A DNA stretch of 64,000 bases from DATCMU01 sp036563245 (GTDB taxonomy: Bacteria; Pseudomonadota; Alphaproteobacteria; Rhizobiales; Devosiaceae), in contig DATCMU010000050.1 in assembly GCA_036563245.1 (NCBI GenBank), forward strand, positions 124,001 through 188,000, in the 5' to 3' direction. Below the pieces are notes generated by a model. It saw nothing but the letters and a program-made list of their open reading frames with translations. It had not been told where the DNA came from and did not search any database. Position numbers and translations under genes: made by a program. Positions 34,520 through 43,519 of this stretch are shown piece after piece; positions within the stretch are counted from its first letter, which is position 1, and each line of letters opens with the position of its first letter.

Positions 34520-37244
34520 CACCGAGTGCCTCCTCCTCGATCTCTTCCTCGCCGAACATCTCACGCATGCGGATGGTGTTGACGACATACTCCACGGTAC
34601 CGCCTTGGACATCCGACGGCGGGAAGCAGATGCTCCACGCAAGGACCACGCCTGGCGATTTCGCCTTCAACTCGTCCGAGACCGCGGGTTCAACGAAACG
34701 GAGAATGATCAACGGACTACGACCCGGAATTTCGCAGAAGATCCGGGGCGGAAGGGTTTCAGGAACGGGCTTGCCGCCACGAATCCGCTCTTCACGAAAG
34801 GCATCTGTGGCCGCGTCGATCTGTACCTTCGTCAGGCCGACACGCTCGTCGCCTGGGGAGCCGACGCGCCTGCTGGTGCCGCTGATTGCAAGGACACCCT
34901 GACGCAAGTCCGGCTCGCCGACCGATCGGCCAAAGGCCCGCATGTCAAGCCCGGCCAAGTCAGATGGCGTCGCATCTGCCTTCTGAGCGCTGGCAAACAG
35001 GACATCCCATTCCTTGAGCTCGTTTTCGGCACGGGCATCTATGTAATCTGCCATAAGTCTCGGATCGGTGAGGGGATCAGAGGCATCGGCGCGGAATGCA
35101 CGCAGGAAATCGCGGACCAGATCGACCGAAACGCCGCTGAAAAGGGTTCCGCGAGAAGGGTGTTGCGGTTCCAGCCCACTGGCCTTGATTGCCGCTGCAA
35201 GTGCCTGCCCGGCCTGTCGGTTGCGGTCCAGTTGATCGCGATCCGTGCGGATGCGTGTCGTTTCGACCAGCTTGCCTGCGAGGCCGACCTTCATCGGGAA
35301 CTCGCGCCCCGTGCCCATCTTGTTCCTCGCCGTCACAATCAGCGATTCCGGATGGCTGCGCACGGCCAGACCAAACTGCTCGGGCGTTGCCTTGGCCAGT
35401 TCCATGCGCTTCAGCTGCGCCTGCAGGTCGTCCATCGCCTCGTGGATATGGGCATACCAGCCCACACCATCGGCAGGGATCCAGATCCGGCACAGATCCT
35501 CGTAGCCGGGTCGATAGCCGAACCACCGACCCATCTGCATGAGGGTGTCATACATCATGGAGTTCCGCAGGAAGTAGCTGACGGTCAGCCCTTCCAGCGT
35601 CAGCCCGCGCGAGAGGGAGAAGCCACCGACGGCAATTACCGTCACGCCATGTTCCCCGCCTTGCTCATAGTCGAGCGGCTGCGACCGTTTAGATGCGTTG
35701 ACCTCAACGACACGCGCGGCAACCAGAACCTCATGGAGGCGAGCCTGGACGGTGGGCCAGTCCGCGCCCTCGGCCTCGGCGAACTCGGACTCCCAGATCT
35801 CATGCAAGGCAGCAATCTCCGGGTTGCGCAGCGCTGCCTTGCCCTTGGCGCCATCGACCGCTACCGCGTCCCGCATCCTGTCGATCACATCGCCCACCCG
35901 AGACCGCAACCGCCCCTGGACATCAGTAAAACGCGAGGCGTTGATCAGCATCGAGGCATGCGCTGCCTGCTGGCCGCGGGCATTCCGGATCGCCCGCGCG
36001 ACGATGAAGGCGCGCACGGCGCGGATGAGGCTTTCGGGGAGCACGTCGACCGGATGGTCGATCTTGTGCTTCATCGGAAGGATGTCCTCGTTGTCGCCGA
36101 TAAGGCGGACATGCCGTTCACGGGCATCAATAAACACCTTCTGCGCCCCGAAGTAGTTTGATGGTGCATCGAGGCCGATGATGAAGTGCCGCGGGAACAG
36201 GTCCTGCTTCAGCGTCTCGTCGTCGGTATCCGGGTCGATGAAGATGTTGGCAAAGGGCGTTGCAGTGTAGCCGACGTAGCAACTGCGGTAGAATAGTGAA
36301 AGCAGCTCGCGAATCTGGCCATTGATTCGGGTCACCTCATCACGCGCGTAGGCCGTGTTGATCGAGGCATTGTCGGCCTCGTCGTCGATGAGCAGCATGG
36401 GCTGGCTGACCATCTGGGTGCCCTGGTGGACCGAATGTTCCTTCAGCCATTCCAGCAGGTTCTTCAGCGTGCTGGAGTTTTTCTTGATCACCAGCACGAC
36501 GGGCACATTGTACTGCCCGATCTGGCTGGTGTTCGTGGTGGCCGTGGCCTTGTTGAAGTCGCGCAGCGTGTTGGTGAGAGAGACCGGAAACTCGCGCTGA
36601 TCGAACTGGCCGACACCGATGATCTTCTGGCGTTGCGCCCTGTTGGCATGGGCCAACCGCCCGGTATCCCGGCCGATAAAGCCCTCGTCGATGCGGGCCT
36701 GGGTCTGGTTGCGAAGGTTGTTGTGGATGCCCGCGATCACGACGATCAGGCGATAGCCTGCATCCGCCGCCTTGCAGATCAGCCCCGTGTAGTTGGCGGT
36801 CTTGCCGCTTTGCACATGGCCGACGACCATGCCGCGCCGGCTCCAAGGACTCAGGTTGCGCGGATCGCCCAAGCGATCCAGCACGCGATCCGTCACCTCA
36901 TCCGTCGCGTCAATCACCGACTTCGGCAGTCCTTTCAGATTCAAGAGCTTGCGATATCGGCCCCAATAGAAGTCCCCAATCTCCCCATTGATCCTGGCGT
37001 CATGCAGCCAAGGGCGAAAATCCTCGGCATCGACAATGGCGCCGAAGCCCATGCTGATGCCGTACTTCTCCTCGATCAGGCGCGCGAGTTCTTCGGCGTC
37101 ATCATCTTCGACCTGCCCTGCAAACATCGGCATGACTCGCAGCTGGGCAATGATCTCCCGGATCGACTGGGCCGTGTGGGGGCCGGGTTGAGACGCCATG
37201 TACATGGACGTCATGCCCTCGAGGCTGCTCAGGACCTGCTTCAC
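34509..37244 (-). CDS. Z1-domain superfamily 2 ATPase
   Basis: 911 residues, GTG start overlapping the GHKL gene stop (GTGA). Walker A is GHVQSGKTANYTG (about 142-154); Walker B is LLIDDEADNAS (about 284-294). Motif III-like SCYVGYTATPFANIF follows. The C-terminal motifs are GGFSLSRGLTLEGLTVSYFLR and MGRWFGYRPGYEDLCRIW, with the arginine of motif VI. This is the complete Z1 architecture known from restriction-modification-like loci with MORC/MutL-type ATPases. It probably translocates on or remodels DNA to license cleavage by the nuclease partners. It is the longest gene in the window. Confidence 0.9.
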   Translation of the reverse strand: MKQVLSSLEGMTSMYMASQPGPHTAQSIREIIAQLRVMPMFAGQVEDDDAEELARLIEEKYGISMGFGAIVDAEDFRPWLHDARINGEIGDFYWGRYRKLLNLKGLPKSVIDATDEVTDRVLDRLGDPRNLSPWSRRGMVVGHVQSGKTANYTGLICKAADAGYRLIVVIAGIHNNLRNQTQARIDEGFIGRDTGRLAHANRAQRQKIIGVGQFDQREFPVSLTNTLRDFNKATATTNTSQIGQYNVPVVLVIKKNSSTLKNLLEWLKEHSVHQGTQMVSQPMLLIDDEADNASINTAYARDEVTRINGQIRELLSLFYRSCYVGYTATPFANIFIDPDTDDETLKQDLFPRHFIIGLDAPSNYFGAQKVFIDARERHVRLIGDNEDILPMKHKIDHPVDVLPESLIRAVRAFIVARAIRNARGQQAAHASMLINASRFTDVQGRLRSRVGDVIDRMRDAVAVDGAKGKAALRNPEIAALHEIWESEFAEAEGADWPTVQARLHEVLVAARVVEVNASKRSQPLDYEQGGEHGVTVIAVGGFSLSRGLTLEGLTVSYFLRNSMMYDTLMQMGRWFGYRPGYEDLCRIWIPADGVGWYAHIHEAMDDLQAQLKRMELAKATPEQFGLAVRSHPESLIVTARNKMGTGREFPMKVGLAGKLVETTRIRTDRDQLDRNRQAGQALAAAIKASGLEPQHPSRGTLFSGVSVDLVRDFLRAFRADASDPLTDPRLMADYIDARAENELKEWDVLFASAQKADATPSDLAGLDMRAFGRSVGEPDLRQGVLAISGTSRRVGSPGDERVGLTKVQIDAATDAFREERIRGGKPVPETLPPRIFCEIPGRSPLIILRFVEPAVSDELKAKSPGVVLAWSICFPPSDVQGGTVEYVVNTIRMREMFGEEEIEEEALGDTE

Positions 37245-38734
37245 TTGTGTTCCTTCGTCTCGATCGTCGCTGCAATGATGCGTTCGGTATCTTCCCAGGC
37301 CGAGCGGAACGGATCGACATCCTTCATCAGTGCTTTGATTTCCTTGATGTCCTTCTGCGCGCCCGCGAGGACGGACACTGTTGCCTGCACGGCTTGCGCC
37401 AGCGTGTCCTCGTCCACCCGATCTGGAATGATCTGTTCGGCCCTGCCTGCCATGTCAGCGTGCAGCGTTTCGATGGGCAGTGAAGCCCCTACCAGCGAAA
37501 TGCAGTTGAAGAATCCGCGCCGCAGGTCCGGGGGCAGGCTTTCGGCGAATTCGACAAAGGCGGGATGGTCGGCGTTCGGACGGTAGCGGATCTGTCCATC
37601 GGCTTGCATCCGGTGCCACATCGGCAATCGCTCGTGATCGACGAGCTTTTGGCCCCGCTTGCTATAGGTGCGCTTGGAACCAGCGAGGATGCGTTCGATG
37701 ACTTTCTTCAGGCGATCTCGCACGACAGGCGGCAGCTGGGCCGACGATTTCTTGACGTCGATCTTCCAGTCTGCGTCCATGCTGTTGGGGATGTCGATTC
37801 TGACCCGCGACAGCTTTGTAAGCTCCGATTGGCGGCAGAGGCCGAACCACGTCCCGTACACGATGAGTCGTTTGCCACGATACAGGTAGAACCCTTGCGA
37901 TTTCAGATGACCTTCCGGGCCGCCGACATCCTCCCAATCCGTCTTTGAGCTCTGCTTGTGATGAGGAAGCGTAAAGCTCTGGATTTCCACATCGCCCCTA
38001 GTCAGGCTCAGCTTCTCTTCGGGGTCTGAAATAGTTGCGGGGTTCTTTCGTGCGAAAGGATCGAGGGGACGAAGTTGCCGCCCGTTTAGCAAAATGTGCA
38101 GCGGTTTTGGGTCTTCCATGAACCGATGGAACACAAGGCGCAGGTGGCGCTCGGTTTCAGCAATTCTCTGGTTGATGACTTCCGCGCGCTTGGCGGTATT
38201 GTGGGAATAACCCCCTGTCAGCCGATCGAGTTTCTGCCAGAGCACAAGCGTGCCCTTTTGGCCCAACTTGTCTATGCCGGGGATCAGATCACAATGGTCC
38301 GGCAACTCCACCGCCCATTCGTTCCGTTCGGCCACGACATCCAGATCCCAAATGGCTGCGCTTGTTTGACCTGACCGTCTGGAAACGACCGTCAGGCGGC
38401 GGCATTGAGAGAAACTTGCGCTCTTGAGTCCGAGTCCGAACCTTCCGAGGTCAGGTTCGTCGCGCGTGGCCAACGGATTCTTGCTGCCCGGTCGCATTGC
38501 AGCGACCAGCTCTTCCTCGGTCATACCTTCGCCATCGTCGACAATCGCGATGTAGGGCTCGTCAGAGTAGGTCTCAGTGACGATTTCGATCCGATGTGCG
38601 CCCGCAGTAATCGAATTGTCGATGATGTCAGAAACGGCCGTCTCGAGGGAATAACCGATGTCCCTCAGCCCCTCGATAAGTGCCGCGGCGTGAGGAGTGG
38701 CATCTGCCCGTCTTGAAACAACAATTTCTTGCAT
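37241..38734 (-). CDS. GHKL ATPase (HSP90/MutL/MORC-like) of a restriction-like system
   Basis: About 497 residues. The Bergerat fold is clear: N box ETAVSDIIDNSITAGA, G1 box IVDDGEGM, and G2 box GRFGLGLKSASFSQC. There is no histidine-kinase phosphoacceptor domain. A C-terminal S5-like and helical region follows. Such paraMORC-type ATPases are known to sit beside 5mC methylases, Vsr and Z1 ATPases. ATP-driven dimer closure on DNA is the expected action. The frame opens at a GTG at 38758; the ATG at 38734 (MQEIVVSRR) fits homologous N-termini better. Stop and Z1 start overlap. Confidence 0.87.
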   Translation of the reverse strand: MQEIVVSRRADATPHAAALIEGLRDIGYSLETAVSDIIDNSITAGAHRIEIVTETYSDEPYIAIVDDGEGMTEEELVAAMRPGSKNPLATRDEPDLGRFGLGLKSASFSQCRRLTVVSRRSGQTSAAIWDLDVVAERNEWAVELPDHCDLIPGIDKLGQKGTLVLWQKLDRLTGGYSHNTAKRAEVINQRIAETERHLRLVFHRFMEDPKPLHILLNGRQLRPLDPFARKNPATISDPEEKLSLTRGDVEIQSFTLPHHKQSSKTDWEDVGGPEGHLKSQGFYLYRGKRLIVYGTWFGLCRQSELTKLSRVRIDIPNSMDADWKIDVKKSSAQLPPVVRDRLKKVIERILAGSKRTYSKRGQKLVDHERLPMWHRMQADGQIRYRPNADHPAFVEFAESLPPDLRRGFFNCISLVGASLPIETLHADMAGRAEQIIPDRVDEDTLAQAVQATVSVLAGAQKDIKEIKALMKDVDPFRSAWEDTERIIAATIETKEHK

Positions 38735-38828
38735 GCGAACCCGCGATGGAATGATCACGGTCTACTCTGGCGCGAACGGATCGTCCTTACAAGCCGCGCG
38801 AAGTACCTCAAAGTCCTGGGGTGTCGGG

Positions 38829-40361
38829 TTATGTCAGGGACGCATGGATCAACGCGGCGATCTGCCTTGCGAGAAATGGCGGTACCGCGTTCCCGACCTG
38901 GACGTATTGTTGTGTCCGATTGCCCAGAAAAAGGTAATCATCCGGAAAGGTCTGCAGCCTGGCGGCCTCACGCACCGTCAGGCTGCGGCACTGCAACGGG
39001 TCCGGATGGATGAAATAGTGCCCGTCCTTGGATATGTGGCTCGTCACCGTCGTCGATGCCTCACCCGCCAGTTGAACCCGGAAACGGTCGTTGAAGGCAC
39101 CGCTGTGCCAGTTGCGGTGGTCGGGGCTGAGCGCGAGCGGGAAATCGGCGGCCTTTGGGCTGTAACCATGGACGCTACCGAATACCGCAGCGAAGAGATA
39201 GCGCCCGAGATCAGAAGCCATGTGCCCGCGCGTCTCGTGCTGGGCGATCGCGCGCAGGCCCGGCCGCTCCAGCCATTGCCGCAACTCGTCGTTCGAAGTT
39301 GCATAGCCTTCAGGAAGCCACGAGGCAGCACGAACGTCCGGAGAGGCGTCCTGCATCCGCCTTGAAACAGACCGGAAGGCTTCGCGAAGGGCGCAGTCAT
39401 CCTTCCCCTTATAGATGCCGGCCAGCAGCTTTGCTGCATCGATGACCTCACGACGCCACAATACGGCGTCGTCGAGCCTTCTGCTGATGCCGCTCCGCAG
39501 GGAGGGCATTGTCCCTATGACATCGTTGACCGTCCTGGTCCCCGAAGAAACAGCGATCTCTGCATCTGGCGCCCTTGCCGCAAGATCGGATCGGATACCG
39601 ACAATGATCACCCTGTGGCGTCGTTGCGGAACGCCAAATGCCTCGGAACGCACGATAAAGTCGGAAGGCCGCATTGCTTCCTGCAGACTCGCCTTGCCAT
39701 CTTCGACCCGGATGGCACGCAGTTCGTAATGATGGTCGCGCCCCGTACCCAGCGAGGACAGGTCTTCCATCAGCATCTCGAAGACCAGTCGGCTCTCGAC
39801 CGTCGAGGACAGCATGCCCTTGACGTTTTCCATAACGAAGGCGGCCGGGCGAAGCTTGTCCAACACGCGGATGTATTCTCGGAAGAGGTAGTGCCGCGCG
39901 TCCTTCTCGGGAACGTAGCCGACCTTGCCCCTCGACCGTGCGCGCCCGACTAGGGAATAGGCTTGGCAGGGCGGGCCGCCGATCAGGATCGTATCGTCGT
40001 AACCGGCCTTCAGCTTTTCGATGGCACCATCTATTGCGGACGCGGCGATCTCGGTTCCAAGTTCAAGCGCACGGGCTTCGTCAACGGCATGCTTCCACGC
40101 TTGAGGGTCGACGACCGACCAGTCCGGTTCAGACTCAAGCCCTGCGTGAAAATCGATGAACTCCTTCGGCAAGACGCCATGACGCGCGCGATATTCGCGC
40201 AGGAAGGCGCGCAACGTCAGAGTCCGGTGGGCCGACGCCTCCTTCTCGACCGAGATGCCGATCCGGAACGGCGCATGGCCGTCCCTCGCCAGTGACACAA
40301 ATCCCTCGCCAAGCCCGCCTGGACCGGCAAAAAGATCGACAATACCGAAAGTGGAAGGCAA
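38829..40361 (-). CDS. dcm: C5-cytosine DNA methyltransferase
   Basis: 510 residues from the TTG at 40361, chosen because CAGGAG lies five bases upstream and the longer frame collides with vsr. Motif I is VDLFAGPGGLGEGF; motif IV is IGGPPCQAYSLVGR with catalytic Cys132; motif VI is FVMENVKGM; motif VIII is QRRHRVIIVG; motif X is VQVGNAVPP. About 100 residues separate motifs I and IV, longer than in small phage enzymes. It should make 5-methylcytosine at a sequence that cannot be predicted. It leads the defence operon and is divergent from vsr (67 bases apart). Confidence 0.92.
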   Translation of the reverse strand: MPSTFGIVDLFAGPGGLGEGFVSLARDGHAPFRIGISVEKEASAHRTLTLRAFLREYRARHGVLPKEFIDFHAGLESEPDWSVVDPQAWKHAVDEARALELGTEIAASAIDGAIEKLKAGYDDTILIGGPPCQAYSLVGRARSRGKVGYVPEKDARHYLFREYIRVLDKLRPAAFVMENVKGMLSSTVESRLVFEMLMEDLSSLGTGRDHHYELRAIRVEDGKASLQEAMRPSDFIVRSEAFGVPQRRHRVIIVGIRSDLAARAPDAEIAVSSGTRTVNDVIGTMPSLRSGISRRLDDAVLWRREVIDAAKLLAGIYKGKDDCALREAFRSVSRRMQDASPDVRAASWLPEGYATSNDELRQWLERPGLRAIAQHETRGHMASDLGRYLFAAVFGSVHGYSPKAADFPLALSPDHRNWHSGAFNDRFRVQLAGEASTTVTSHISKDGHYFIHPDPLQCRSLTVREAARLQTFPDDYLFLGNRTQQYVQVGNAVPPFLARQIAALIHASLT

Positions 40362-40428
40362 ATGAGGCTCCTGACGAAGTTCATTCAGCCAGTGTATATT
40401 AGGTTTGAGGACGAAAACCAGGGCGGAT

Positions 40429-40926
40429 GTGACCGATATCGTTGACCAGCAGACCCGTTCCCGGATGATGTCGGGAATAAGGGGAAAGAACACCAAGCCC
40501 GAGCTCGCTCTGCGGCGGGCGCTCCACGCGCGCGGCTTTCGCTTTCGGCTCCACTCAGCGAACGCTCAGGGACGACCAGACCTTGTTCTGCCGAAATATC
40601 GCGCCGTCGTCTTCGTGCATGGTTGCTTCTGGCATCGCCACAAGGGCTGTCGCTATGCAACCATGCCGTCGACCCGTCCGGACTTCTGGCACGCAAAGTT
40701 CGAGTCGAATGTTGCTCGGGACCGCATCGTTCGCGCAGCGCTACTTGCGGCGGGTTGGCGAGTGGCGACGATCTGGGAATGTGCCTTGCGAGAGCCCGAA
40801 CAGGCCTCCGTAACCACCGACCGTCTTTCAGCATGGCTGCTGACAGAAACTGACACGCTCGAGCTCGGCGAGCGCGAGGTTTCGGTAAACAAAAGAGAAA
40901 GCGAGGAGGCCAGCTCTTCCAGCTGA
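40429..40926 (+). CDS. vsr: Very-short-patch-repair (Vsr) endonuclease
   Basis: 165 residues from the GTG at 40429; a TTG at 40405 is also possible. SRMMSGIRGKNTKPELALRRALHARGFRFRLH (given in part) opens the domain. The catalytic Asp is in GRPDLVLPKYRAVVFVHGCFWHRH (given in part), with the family histidines and Cys-Trp. Vsr nicks T:G mismatches left by deamination of 5mC, protecting methylated sites. In this type of locus a Vsr-like nuclease may alternatively be the restriction component. It is divergent from dcm. Confidence 0.88.
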   Translation: MTDIVDQQTRSRMMSGIRGKNTKPELALRRALHARGFRFRLHSANAQGRPDLVLPKYRAVVFVHGCFWHRHKGCRYATMPSTRPDFWHAKFESNVARDRIVRAALLAAGWRVATIWECALREPEQASVTTDRLSAWLLTETDTLELGEREVSVNKRESEEASSSS

Positions 40927-41511
40927 TTGATTCAGCGCGGCAACCCGTTTCTTGATCAGCTATTTTCGAAGCTGCTCCGCGACGTGCCGGGAATCGAAAT
41001 TCCGGGGAACCTTGGCAGCAGGTTGTCTTTTGAAATCACGCGGCCGGAGTCGGCAACCTCTGCCGAGTTGACGGGCTCCCAGCCGGAGATTGGTCCGGAC
41101 GTCGGCCAGGGGAAATCCGTGATGGCGAAGGCGGAATTGTCCGGCAAGATGACGGCCGGTCGGCCTTCCCAGTCAACGAATATCGGTCCGGATATTGGCA
41201 TGCCGGAGAACGTAAGCAAGATCGGCATAAATTGGAAGTCGCCGCATCACCCGCGTCACGCGCGCTGTCGTGCTTTGATGAGTGGCTTCAAAGACGCCTC
41301 GTTCTTGCACTGCCTCCGCAATATTGCGAGGACAGCCAGATCGGCGGATGCCTGGTTCGAGGTCAAATTCGCAATGACTGAAAAGCACCCTCAGGGACCT
41401 TCAACCGCTCAACAGAGCAGATATCGCCCGCACTTGCGTCTAGTAGGCAGAGCCTTCCTGCAGAACTAGCCGCACACAGAAAGGCGCTATGCACGGAAAT
41501 CCAGTTGGTTT
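40927..41511. other. Unassigned stretch between vsr and the right island end
   Basis: An open frame runs on the plus strand from a TTG at 40927 to 41469 (180 codons). A 90-codon frame runs on the minus strand at 40956-41228 (MPILLTFSGMPISGPIFVDW). Neither shows a family I know or a strong ribosome-binding site. At most one of the two can be a real gene. Confidence 0.35.
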
Positions 41512-41542
41512 GTTACCCCATTTGTTACCCGACAAAGGGTAG
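41512..41542. promoter_or_regulatory. Candidate integrase arm-type sites, right end
   Basis: GTTACCC occurs at 41512 and 41524, with an inverted AGGGTA at about 41536. They lie about 35 bases inside the right repeat and match the heptamers at the left end. Confidence 0.45.
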
Positions 41543-41576
41543 CACCGGCACAATCTCATGTAAGTCTATGAAAACA

Positions 41577-41653
<77 letters not shown>

Positions 41654-41696
41654 ATTCCGACCCGGTCACGCAAGGGGCGCCGCCGAGGGACGCGCC

Positions 41697-41725
41697 TCTC
41701 TAGCAAAGCGGTTGCCACCTGTCCA
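41697..41725 (-). promoter_or_regulatory. Sigma-70-type promoter of tRNA-Lys
   Basis: On the minus strand TGGACA and TAGAGA are separated by 17 bases, about 44 bases before the mature tRNA 5' end. Confidence 0.55.
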
Positions 41726-41814
41726 GCGCCCATGCGCACTTTTAACACCGCGCCAATCTGCTAGGATGCGCCCTCACCTTCCCCATCCTCTCGTTTCGAG
41801 CGCACCCCTATCCC

Positions 41815-42714
41815 ATGCAGATTGCCGAACTCTTCTCCGTCTCCAGCGAATGGTTGATCACGAACGCCATTTCGCTGGCCACCGGCATCGTCGTCCTCAT
41901 CGGCGGCTGGACCCTTTCCCGCACGCTGGCCCATGCCGTCCGCCGCCTCCTGCCCAGAACCCACGCCTTTGACGAAACCATCGCGCCGATGCTGTCGCAG
42001 GTGGTTCGTTACGGGATTCTGGTCATCACGATTGTTATCGTACTGGCCCAGTTCGGGGTGCAGACGACGTCGATCCTGGCGATTCTCGGTGCCGCCGGTC
42101 TGGCCATTGCCCTCGCCCTGCAGGGCACGCTGGCCAACATCGCCGCGGGCGTCATGCTGATCTGGCTGCGCCCGATTGCGGTAGGGGAATATGTCGATGG
42201 CGAGGGTCTGGCCGGCACGGTCGTGGAGGTGGGCCTGTTCGGCATCCGCCTGCGCACAGCGGATGGGATCTATGTTTTCGCGCCCAATTCGAAGCTCTGG
42301 GCGGCCGCGATCACGAACTATAGCCGTGAACCCCGAAGGCGTCTCGACACCAAGGTCGGGATCTCCTATGACGCCGACATCGCCAAGGCGCGCAAGGTCC
42401 TGCTCGAAATCGCCCGCGACGACCGCGTGCTCGCGGACCCCGCGCCAGCGGTATATGTCGCCGCTCTCGGCGCGAGTTCGGTGGACATGCTGCTGCGTTG
42501 CTGGGTCAAGACCGCAGACTACTGGGACGTTCTTTACGAATTCAATGAACGCGCCAAGCTCGGGCTCGACCATGCGGGTGTCGAGATCCCGTTCAACAAG
42601 CTCGACGTCAACATCCTCACCACGCCGGACAATTCTGCCGACGAAGTCTCCCAGCCGCGCCGCAAACCCAGGGTGCCGCACATAGAGGGCTCGGAACCCC
42701 CGGCAAGCGAGTAG
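41815..42714 (+). CDS. Small-conductance mechanosensitive channel (MscS family)
   Basis: 299 residues. Three membrane helices lie in the first 110 residues. The pore helix is LAILGAAGLAIALALQGTLANIAAGVMLIWLRPI (given in part), rich in Gly/Ala as in MscS TM3. The beta domain follows with VGEYVDGEGLAGTVVEVGLF and the signature FAPNSKLWAAAITNYS. A vestibule-like C-terminal domain completes the length of E. coli MscS plus about 13 residues. It acts as an inner-membrane osmotic safety valve. The gene stands alone just outside the island. Confidence 0.92.
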   Translation: MQIAELFSVSSEWLITNAISLATGIVVLIGGWTLSRTLAHAVRRLLPRTHAFDETIAPMLSQVVRYGILVITIVIVLAQFGVQTTSILAILGAAGLAIALALQGTLANIAAGVMLIWLRPIAVGEYVDGEGLAGTVVEVGLFGIRLRTADGIYVFAPNSKLWAAAITNYSREPRRRLDTKVGISYDADIAKARKVLLEIARDDRVLADPAPAVYVAALGASSVDMLLRCWVKTADYWDVLYEFNERAKLGLDHAGVEIPFNKLDVNILTTPDNSADEVSQPRRKPRVPHIEGSEPPASE

Positions 42715-42735
42715 GCCGGGGACGCTCCTTGCGCC

Positions 42736-43359
42736 TCAGTGGTTGATGCCAAGATAGGCCTTGGCGCCCCAGACCTGATCGACCCGCTGGTTGCGGCCGC
42801 ATGTAAGCCGGTAGTAATTGTAGCGGATCGGGTGCTTCTGATAGTAATTCTGGTGGTAGGTTTCCGCTGGGTAGAATGGCCCCGCCATCTTGACTGCCGT
42901 CGCCACGGATCGGCCAAGCTCTCTTTCCGCCGCCTTCTTGCTGGCAATCGCCAGGTCGTATTGCGCCTTGCTGGTGGCGAAAATCGCGGTGCGGTAGGTC
43001 GGCCCGCGGTCGCAGAACTGACCGCCCCCATCCGTGGGATCGACCGAATGCCAGAACGCCGTCAGCAGCTGCTCGTAGCTGACCTTGCCTGGATCGAACG
43101 TTATCTCGACCGATTCGTAATGCCCGGTCCCGCCATGTGACACCTGCTTGTAGGTCGGGTTGGCGACCGTACCGCCGGTGAAGCCGGAAATGGTGCTGAT
43201 CACCCCCTTGACGTGGTCGAAGTCGCTTTCAACGCACCAGAAACACCCGCCCGCGAAGATCGCCGTTTCACGCTGTGCGGCATTTGCGGTCGCGGCCCAT
43301 CCCCCTGCGCCAAAAAGCGCGAAGACGAAGATCGCAACCACTGTCCATGCGCGTCTCAT
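42736..43359 (-). CDS. msrA: Peptide-methionine (S)-S-oxide reductase with signal peptide
   Basis: 207 residues from the ATG at 43359, preceded by GGGGAGA. A signal peptide (about 1-26, ending ATANAA) precedes the MsrA core. The catalytic Cys is in FAGGCFWCVESDFDHVKG. Conserved SGFTGGTVANPTYKQVSHGGTGHYE and WHSVDPTDGGGQFCDRGPTYR (given in part) follow. The resolving Cys is in LTCGRNQRVDQ. It repairs oxidised methionines of periplasmic proteins. Confidence 0.93.
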   Translation of the reverse strand: MRRAWTVVAIFVFALFGAGGWAATANAAQRETAIFAGGCFWCVESDFDHVKGVISTISGFTGGTVANPTYKQVSHGGTGHYESVEITFDPGKVSYEQLLTAFWHSVDPTDGGGQFCDRGPTYRTAIFATSKAQYDLAIASKKAAERELGRSVATAVKMAGPFYPAETYHQNYYQKHPIRYNYYRLTCGRNQRVDQVWGAKAYLGINH

Positions 43360-43457
43360 CCTGAAATCTCCCCATTCTGAAGGTCCAGGCAGAGAGAACC
43401 GCAAGAGCCGCTGTTTATCGACCCCGTCTCGCGGGCATGTGAGCAATGGTGATAAAC

Positions 43458-43496
43458 GAAAAAAGTAGAAAGGGCGGCCATTTGCCCGCCCTTTCT
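43458..43496 (-). terminator. Rho-independent terminator after leuA
   Basis: AGAAAGGGCGG and its 11-base complement surround an 8-base loop, then the minus strand reads ACTTTTTTC. It lies 23 bases past the leuA stop. Confidence 0.85.
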
Positions 43497-43519
43497 GAAT
43501 CAGTTCGCAAACCGGGCAA

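Noticed and set aside
34422..36161. 579-codon plus-strand frame
   Set aside because: It is fully antisense to the Z1 ATPase gene, which has complete motifs; the frame has no recognisable domain.
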